In this document: positions 49,201 through 58,200 of the stretch, one piece after another
Numbering within the stretch: position 1 is the first letter of the stretch
Layout of the letters: the number at the start of each line of letters is the position of its first letter
Assembly (NCBI GenBank): GCA_026419785.1
Contig: JAODTK010005098.1
Span: forward strand, 62,001-126,000
DNA length: 64,000 nucleotides
Direction of reading: 5' to 3'
Origin: Sclerodactyla briareus
Taxonomy: Eukaryota > Echinodermata > Holothuroidea > Dendrochirotida > Sclerodactylidae
The notes under the pieces: model-generated
The model's database searches: none
What the model was told of the DNA's origin: nothing
The model's input: only the letters and a program-made list of their open reading frames with translations
Program-made: the position numbers and the translations under genes

Positions 49201-52200
49201 CAAGTTTAAAATTGGACTCATTGCTCATAAGTCAGTCATGCTCACATCACCGAACTACATTTCCAGTCGTCTGCATCGGTACACCCCGCTCGGGCTTTTT
49301 GCTCTTCATCTGGCAACCTCCTGGAGACTCCACGAACCCGTACCAGAGCAGGATCATGCGCCTTCTCCTGTGCTGCTCCAACGGTGTGGAATCTTTGCCG
49401 ATGACGTTGCTCTGTCAAGAACGAAAACTGGACACTTCAAACGTGTTTTGAAAACTCATTTATTTGAAAATATGTAATGTTTTGTACCTTTTCTTTGTGT
49501 TGTTGGCTCTTCCCAGAGTGCTTTGTAACCTTCTTTCGGGAAAAAGGCGCTATATAAATGTCTATATGATGTATGTATGATGTATATTTCCTTTATGGAT
49601 TGGCTCAAGTATTTGCATTAGCGTGGTGTGCTCCATTCGAATGGATGCAGTGTGGGATGTTGGGTAAATAAATGCGTTTGCCTCGCTGCTAATGGTGCCC
49701 TGTATGTTATTCAGAAACCATCGACAAATAACGACCTAATACACAAAACAAGCAATAATGCATACACCTTATGAAGGTGGCAGCCTATCCGCAAGCAGGT
49801 CCAGTCCAACACCCACACCTCATGTAGTAGCCCAAGATGATCAAGTTGCAATGTACAGTATGTCAACATCTTCAGTGTGGTTTGTGTGTCTGGGGTTACT
49901 CAACAGCTTAGGCTGGTTAGCCTAACACGTTTCTGTCTGAATATTCATTCTTCTATATAAAATCAAGGGGGCTGGTACCAAGGCTGTGGACATGTTGTCT
50001 GGGCTGTAAACTACCACAGATCATCAGGTTGTACTATATGCTATCACCTTCTGTGTGGTTCAAGTGTTTCCGAAAAGCTTAGGCTGGTTAGGTCTGACAT
50101 TTTTGTGTGTATCCAGTCTGTTTTCTTCATTATTTTGATAATACCTGCAGTACACACAGGGTGGGTGGACATGTGGAGTCTGGGCGTATACTGCCTGCTA
50201 TGATTAAGGGAAGCCCCTCTTTCCGGTACAAATCAACGCTTCACAAAACCATTGGAGAGGAATCATGAGTTTCATTGACCAACCCTCGTGGGAGGATGTA
50301 GAGGCTATACAATCAGATTATGGCTGTCAGTACAGACAAGCAAGTCAGGTATATAAGGTCTTTGCTCCTGATCATTTTACACAAGATCTATGTATCCTAT
50401 GAATGGTGGTTATGATTGCTTCTGATCTGTACAAATTGTCTGTGCATCAAGGCCACGTCCCCTGTCATTCTTTTCTTTTACATCTCAAAAATAGGCATGT
50501 GTTAACAATACCTTAAAATGATGAGACATAGGAGAAAGTAGTCAGCGAAATCTCATTGATGATGATTTTGAATAGCCTGCTGAAGGTATAGGCTGAAGGG
50601 ACAGAAAAATGTTAAAATGGCGGAAGTGGTAAATTAGAAAACTGCATGGGGGTGCCCAGAATGCAAACAGTATAGCAGCATTCCGCAACATTGGGAACAC
50701 AAGCAGGGAGTTAGACTGTTGGAAAGCTCACTGAGCATGAAAAAATTGATGTCCACAAAAGTTTACCACCCACTTTCAACCCTGTGACCATATAGATTGA
50801 TTGTTCTTACAATGGTACATTGTTGCTTTCACCTTGTTGTCTTGTGTTGAACATTAAAACTAAGAGTAGCAGGTAAATTCAGTTTTTCGGGTGACAGAAC
50901 AGGTGAGATTGTTTCCCCCTAAAACTTTGCTAGCCCCAGCACAGTGAAATTTTTGGGAGTGAGCAAGACCCCCCCCCCCCTCCTCCCCCGAAAAAAATAA
51001 GAAATACAGGTTTGTGCCGTATTGGTGGGTTTTGATTCTGATTGGCCATGCTACCAAGAAGAAGTATCTACTCCATTGTATAAACGCCATAGCCCCCTGC
51101 TGGAGGGTTTAAACAAGTATATCATATTAGTAACATCTGCCTGGTGCTATGCCAGGTAACATTAATTTTATGTCTGTTATTGCACTTCCTTCCTAATGCG
51201 GAATAATTACTGTCATTTGGAGACTGGTTATATAGTGTCTTGAAGTGTTTTTTTTAATACCTTGACAAGGTCAGAGGGATTCCTAGCAGTCACGTATGAA
51301 TTATGTTCGTGTGTGCATGTGATGCCTGGCTTATTAACACAATAATTCCATCAGCCTTGGATGGGGAATGAGGGTATAATGCTTGGTATGTGGGTTTCCT
51401 CATAAGCCCCTTTTTGGTTTAGGGCCCATATCAAGTAGGTTTACCGAGAGAGGTCTAAGTCTGAAGATCTTGTAAACAATATGTCAAGAGTGCTCAGCCC
51501 AATCGAGTTGAAATTGGTATGCTCATCTCATAGGGAGTACATGGAGCCATTGTTTCAAGTGTAAACCTAAGGACATTTGAGGGAAAATTGTGAAAAAGAA
51601 AAGGGATATTTTAGACCATATAGCTTACTTGATAACTTTACTTCTACTGTTCATACTTGTAGTTTGGATTCCCATGTGTAACATGAAGTTGACAGGGCTC
51701 AGCTTGGTCAGGATCAGGATGAGAATCTTCGAGAAATTCCTTACTGAGCATTTCAGCTTTGTGAATCAACTGGTATGGGTTTCAGGCCATTTATGACAAT
51801 CTCTCCTCCGGGTCTACACGTTTGCCCTGGAGCGTCCGTAAAGCAGCGTGAAGGAACATAATCACAGCACCTCAAGATGGAGAAAATGCGTGTAGTGTTA
51901 TGTTCTAGTTAACCCTGATGGGTAGACACATGGGGGTAGGAACTCTCCTCTCTGAACTTATTACTAAACCTAATGCTAACACTCACTCTAAACCTTTGTG
52001 ATCTATCTTTTAACGCCAGCACTCGCGTCGAATTTTGATACCCCATGCACCGAAGGATGCTCTCTCGACCTCATACGAAAGCTGCTTCACTTCAACCCTG
52101 AACGGCGACCGACTGCTGCACAGGGCCCTTAACCCCCCTATGTGTCAAGGTCATCCCTTTGAAAGAGCGCATTTTCAACCATCATTAATTCCTGAAACAC

Positions 52201-55200
52201 ATAGCCCGATTCATTTTTTCGTTTGAGTTCAGACTAATTCTGCTGATTTCCGGGACTGTAAGAAAGGGCCGTAGTTTGATCCTGTTGAATACGGAGCAGC
52301 TATGAACAAGTGATATCCTTGGGTCAAGATCCTATCCCAGGTGTTGAATGAGGAACTCTCCTGCAACAATGGCAATCTTGATTGAAAATACCCTGTTCAT
52401 GCATTTGTGTGGCAAATTCAAAGACAATAAAACCTGTGTGGTTTCTTTTTTCATGACAAACCTGTATGGAAACAACAAAACTGACATGTTCCTGTGTTTG
52501 TCACTGATTTTCTTGGTTTGGTCTGTCACATGTAAAAATTTGTGTTTCATAACCCCCTGATAAACAGGGAAAAAGTGGTGGGCAGGGAACAATTGGCAGT
52601 GCGTGGACAACCCGTGTACTTGCAATGCGGTCAACCTATGTTCGAACAGTCAGTGCAGGATAGTAGCACAATGGTCCCTCTGGTATCAATAACTATACTG
52701 TCACATAACATTGAGCGGTCACACCATACGATATAGGGCAACAATAAAAACAGCTTGGATTGGCTGGAGCGAATAGTCTTGGTGTATGTTGCTGTAACCA
52801 TCCTACCTTGGAGTCCACAATTTTAAATCTTCCTCATTTCATTGGATATTTTATCGCTCATAGATGGTCTGCAATTTATTGTTCATGTTTGACCTGCGCT
52901 ATTGGGTTTTGGGCTGAGCGATAATTTTCATTGTTATTTTGCGCCTCAAGCGAGGTAATTCCTCAGGTGGAAGGTCTTCTTCACTCCTCTCATACTTACA
53001 CCTTGCCCCTCCCCCCCTTCTAGCCTACTATCTTATTCTGGCCGACAGAGAGAACAATGAGGTTGCCAGTTGAGACAGGGTTCAATTTCGCCATAATAAG
53101 ACTATAGAGCTAACTAGGGGGGCAGGTGAAGTATGATATAGTCTGATGCTTCTCGTCGTTGGGGACCCAAAAACCAGGTAAGCTTTTAGGATCTTAGGAT
53201 CTAAGACGTTCACTAAGTGTAGTGCATCAAGGTTCCAGCTGCGGACAAGCTTGCGCAGTGTTGCAAGTGATATATAGGTATACCTGGAACCACCCTGACC
53301 CTGAGTACAAAGCGGACACTGTTGTTCCAATCGAACGTTACCTTAGCAACACGATACTGGAACGTTTCGCGAACTCTCAGAGGGGAATTATTAACCATCG
53401 AAATGGTCCCATTATGGAGTGAGTACTTACACAACATGGCCGAATGAGTGATTTAGACTCGCTCTTGACAGTGACCTTCATCGTAGCATAGTGTTGCTTC
53501 AAGATTCGGTACTTGTGGTAGCGCTGATAGTATGGAACTGCATATGGATGCATACATTCGTTATGTTACTGCATTCGTGTGTCCGCTTTCTAGCCGGGTT
53601 CTAGGATCGGATGTCAGCGATTTGTGACGGCCTGGCAAATCTTGGAATCCTTCGTGAATTCCTCATTTGGAAAGTCGATCGATCTATAATATAGTTGTAC
53701 ACACCCTACTTGACTATTTGAGTGCATTTTCTCTGTTTTTGCTATGTTGGAATCTTCGAAAATTGACAAATTCGCTTAATAGTTTCCGTCCATTACCAGG
53801 TAACTTTATACTACTGTAGCAGGCTGTGCCATGAGAGTGTAACTGCAATAACAAGCAGCAATGTGTTGTGTTAGTAGTGCTAGGAATGCAAAACATAGTG
53901 CCATAGTGCAACTGATGGGTCATTTCAGGGGTGGGATGAAACAGTCCAGAGTTCCATTCAACCTTTGAAATATTTGTGAAAATAAGGAGGACATGAAATA
54001 AAGGCTGAATGGAACTTTCTCATATTTTTCAAGTTGATTTTGGATGAGGTTCAAGGCAAGTAATTTTCTGATAAGAAAATATGAGTATGACCAAAAATGA
54101 ACAATATGGTAATTTGGGCTGGATTGGGTTCATACTTAGATTCATGTCTCTTACAGGCCAGCACATCTTATATAGCTCGCATTTCCTGTAATATTTAGGA
54201 ACGTCTCAGAAGAGCGTATGTTAGACTACGACGTTGTTCCCCCTTTGGATGACGATGTGCAGCTTTCAGTGAAGGAATACAGATCCAAAGCTTTATGAGG
54301 CAAGTACCAAAACACTATCAATATCAACTTGGCTCACTAATGTGGAGATCACGATGCCAGACTGGATCATACCAGAATGGAATTTCTGCCATCGTACCTT
54401 GTGTAAGTATTGATGTACACACAACAGGAAGAAGTCTGTCTAAACAGCTAATCAGCACAGTATTACAAGGTCTATAGTGCTGAAAAAGGTTGAATGCATC
54501 AATCTTATGTTTGGCTGATCAGAATATTCGTCAGATGAATGGGTAATCCTGCCACCTCCGCAGTTCCCAAAGGTGAGAACTGAAGACAGCCCTCAGGGAT
54601 AATTTGCCTCCAAGACTCAGAGACTAATTACCCACACCACCGTACAAATCATATGATCGTGTGGCTGATCTGAATATTCAGTGGGTGGACTGATAACCCC
54701 TCCTACCCCTGCACTTGCTAGAGGTGATAATTGAAGTGACCCACCCAATTGCAGTGGTATTGAGGACTCATTATCTATACCACTGTACAGGCTTGACGAT
54801 CGTGTGGCTAATCTGAATATTCAGTGGGTGGACTGATAACCCCTCCTACCCCTGCACTTCCTAGAGGTGATAATTGAAGTGATGAAACCCCTTTGTGAAT
54901 AATCGCAGTGGTATTGAGGACTCATTATCTATACCACTGTACAGGCTTGATGATAGTGTGGCTGATCTGAATATTCAGTGGGTGGACTGATAACCCCTCC
55001 TACCTCTGCACTTCCCAGAGGTGATAGTTAAGACTCATCTTTGTAATACTGTGCCATCTGGAAACAGTGAGAACAAACTGTAGTGGTATTACCCACACTA
55101 CTGCACAATCTGTATAATAATGTGGCAAATTAGAGAATATCTATGGCGTTCATGAATGCTTTCACCTCTTCAGTTACCAGAGATAAACATCGTAGGATCC

Positions 55201-58200
55201 CTCCCATTGTCAAGATATCTCAACAATTAACAATTTTATATTTATAGCTATCTCAACATTTGTCATTGTTTTAAGCATAGTTATACCAACATGTATCAGT
55301 TTTATCTAGTACAGAATTTATCAAGTGTTTGTTAGATATGCATTAGGAGTTATATGAAATAGTAACAAGACTCAGACTACTGCAAAGAAATGAAAATACT
55401 TCTGATGCCTCTGAACAGATAGAGTAACTTTACTGATGTCAAATCAGTGAGACATGAGTTTCCAAAGCCAAGGGTCAGCCTATTGGAAGCTCCTGTCTGG
55501 CTATCCTTTGGAACATAAACTTTGCAGCTGGCCGATTTGGAGCATGAAGCGATCATATTAACTGGAGAGGCTACATATTGTATGCCCTGTTCAAAGTCCT
55601 GTCAGAGACCACAACTCAAGTGAGGAGACGCCCATTGTGTGTACCATCGTGAAACACATTCAGTTGTTTACTCTCTATCTGGGAATTGCTTCTACCATAT
55701 GCGCGATGCATACCTTTGTTGTTTCATAGTGATGATAGTATAGCATAGTGCAAGATTCTGGAACATCTCTAGTGAGTGTTACCCTGTCCCAAAATACGCG
55801 CAACAGTCGGAAAGATCTGTTACGGCAGCCAGACCAACATAAGCCATTCAAAATACGAATCGTTGCTCAGACACAAACACCGTCCAGGCGTGGATTATAC
55901 CATCACAGAGTTAACTAGACCTTATTGATGTGAAAGCTCCCAACTAAAGGAGACTGCCAACTGACATATTCTAATCTTCTGACAAAATGTGAATCAGGTC
56001 GCCTTAATCACATGTCACTATAACACTACTGTTCCCGAAAGCCGAATCCTGCTCTCCATAGGAGCTCCAGTACAGCATGTCCATGGCTTGGTTTAGAGGT
56101 TGTTCTCATGCCTGATCATATGGAGAACTGACATGATCATACTGTTAATATGCACTAGGCTCTACTTAAGCATTGGAGCAATGGGAAAAGGTCTGTCCCA
56201 CACAATTAGAATAGGTTGTTAAGTTAGACCTGGAGGTTATAAATCAGAACATTTTTGATCATGTACTAGGGGGTCCTTGGTTAGGTATGCCTTCAAAATT
56301 TGCCACAGCCAACCTCAGTGGATGAGGCCATTCCTGTGTTTGCTGAAAGGTGACTCAATAGTCTCAACACTGTACAGTTTGTTTAAATGGATGGGTTAGT
56401 AGAATATGCAATGGGAGATATCGATAATACTCTCACCACTGCATTTTAATGACACAGGATCGATGACTCCGAGATATTTCTGTGACCAGAGTCTAGTTCC
56501 TGCCTCGAGTCACTGATTTTGAGTCACTGTACCGTTTATTGAGGAACATTTCCATGAAGTTGCATTACATTTCCATGAAGTTGCATTACATTTCCATCAG
56601 GTCGCATTCCTTTTTGGCAAAAAACTACACAGTTTCTGGGTGTCATGACTCATTGAAACACTGTCTCTGTGGCCCCTTTGGCTAATTTGTCAAACCAAGT
56701 CTCATTTGAGAGGTTGTGATTTCCCTCTCCCCTCTAGATGATCAAAGAGAAGAAGGGCAGACACAGGAAGAAGATTCAGCAGGAGCAGCTATCTCTCCAG
56801 AAGTTAACAGAGCAGTCTGGAGATGACCACCCTCAGGTCACCGGTCATGACCCCCAGTGACCCTAACTACATCGCTACAGTCAGACAGAAGCCAGTCGTA
56901 GGGGCAGCTGGAGACATCTGTACAGCAGTCACATACAGGTAGGGTATATTATTATGCTGCTGAGCTATTGTGGATCAGACTGTCAATTCCTTCCATCTAT
57001 CCCTCTGTCTAGCTATTTATACAGTCCTTTTAGCTATTTATTTTTACCTGTCAAATTATTATTCTTTGACAGATGTTCACCAAACTTGGACATCCTTGAC
57101 CACTAGGAGTCAAATGTCATTAAAGGTGCAAAAAAAGCAGCCCCACAAGATTAGGTTGGGATTATCATGATACTTGGTCTTTTGGCATCATTAACCAGTG
57201 ATACCTATGAAGTACCTAAGGTCAAACTTACCAGTACCACCTCTGCCACATGGCTGGTACGCTATTGTTATCATGTCTATCTATCTGTCCACATTGAATA
57301 CAAATGTAAAATTACGCCTTCTACATCTTTGAGTGATCTTTGGAAACATTATCACATTGATACCAAGGGAGGGTCCATCTAGGGTGTTAAAATAATTGTG
57401 GTCAAAGGACATCCCCATATGGTTATTTGAGGGTAATCAAATTAGATGCTCATAATAGTTAGTCAGTATTATTATTTACTAATGGAACACGGGGTCTACT
57501 TTGGCCATTTTGTTCAGACTTTCGAGTGATTACCTACTCCTATAGAATAGATTGTGATTATGAAAGTTGCTTTTCATTACCTCTTATACAAAGTGGCTAT
57601 TCTTGATGGTGAGGTTGAAAGTCATCTCGGGGTCAATTTTGTCCATTTATCGAACATCAAGTGCGCTTTTTCATGATCATCAAATATATTCTGTAGGTAT
57701 AACAATATTTCTGACAGCCTGTGCTGTGGGGATTTGTGAATCAACTTTTTGGGTTTAACATAACTGGAGGGCTGTATACCGCTGCACTTCTGCCGCATGG
57801 ATTGAGATGATGTGATGTTTGTTTCATGAGCCAAATATTTTGTGCTCAATTATTTACTTTGTTCTCCTACCTTCTTGCATGATGGATCGTAGAATGTTCT
57901 TTCTCTCTTAAGATACCCTAGTGTGATGAGAAGACGTGCCAAAACTCAAGTCATGTTTACATGACTATTCTACTGTAAGTGTGGTAACGAACTGGAAGTT
58001 GGTGATTTGCATTTTGGCAGATTCGAAATTGAGTTCAAGACAGTTTTTTCAAGTCCTTCTTCAAGAGAGGATGTTTCTGCTCCATTTCTCTTCTTTTCTC
58101 TCGTGTTCTTCATTTGCTGTGGCCTTTTCCCTTCTTATCTGTTGCTGTAGTAGCTAGAAGCAGACCACCACTGCACAGCTCAAGCCCTTCTAGGAGGCTC

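Noticed and set aside
51790-51895. Possible extra MAPK15 exon reading [15 protein letters not shown]
   Set aside because: The segment needs several shifts, and the exon starting at 52020 already supplies the expected residues after exon 7.
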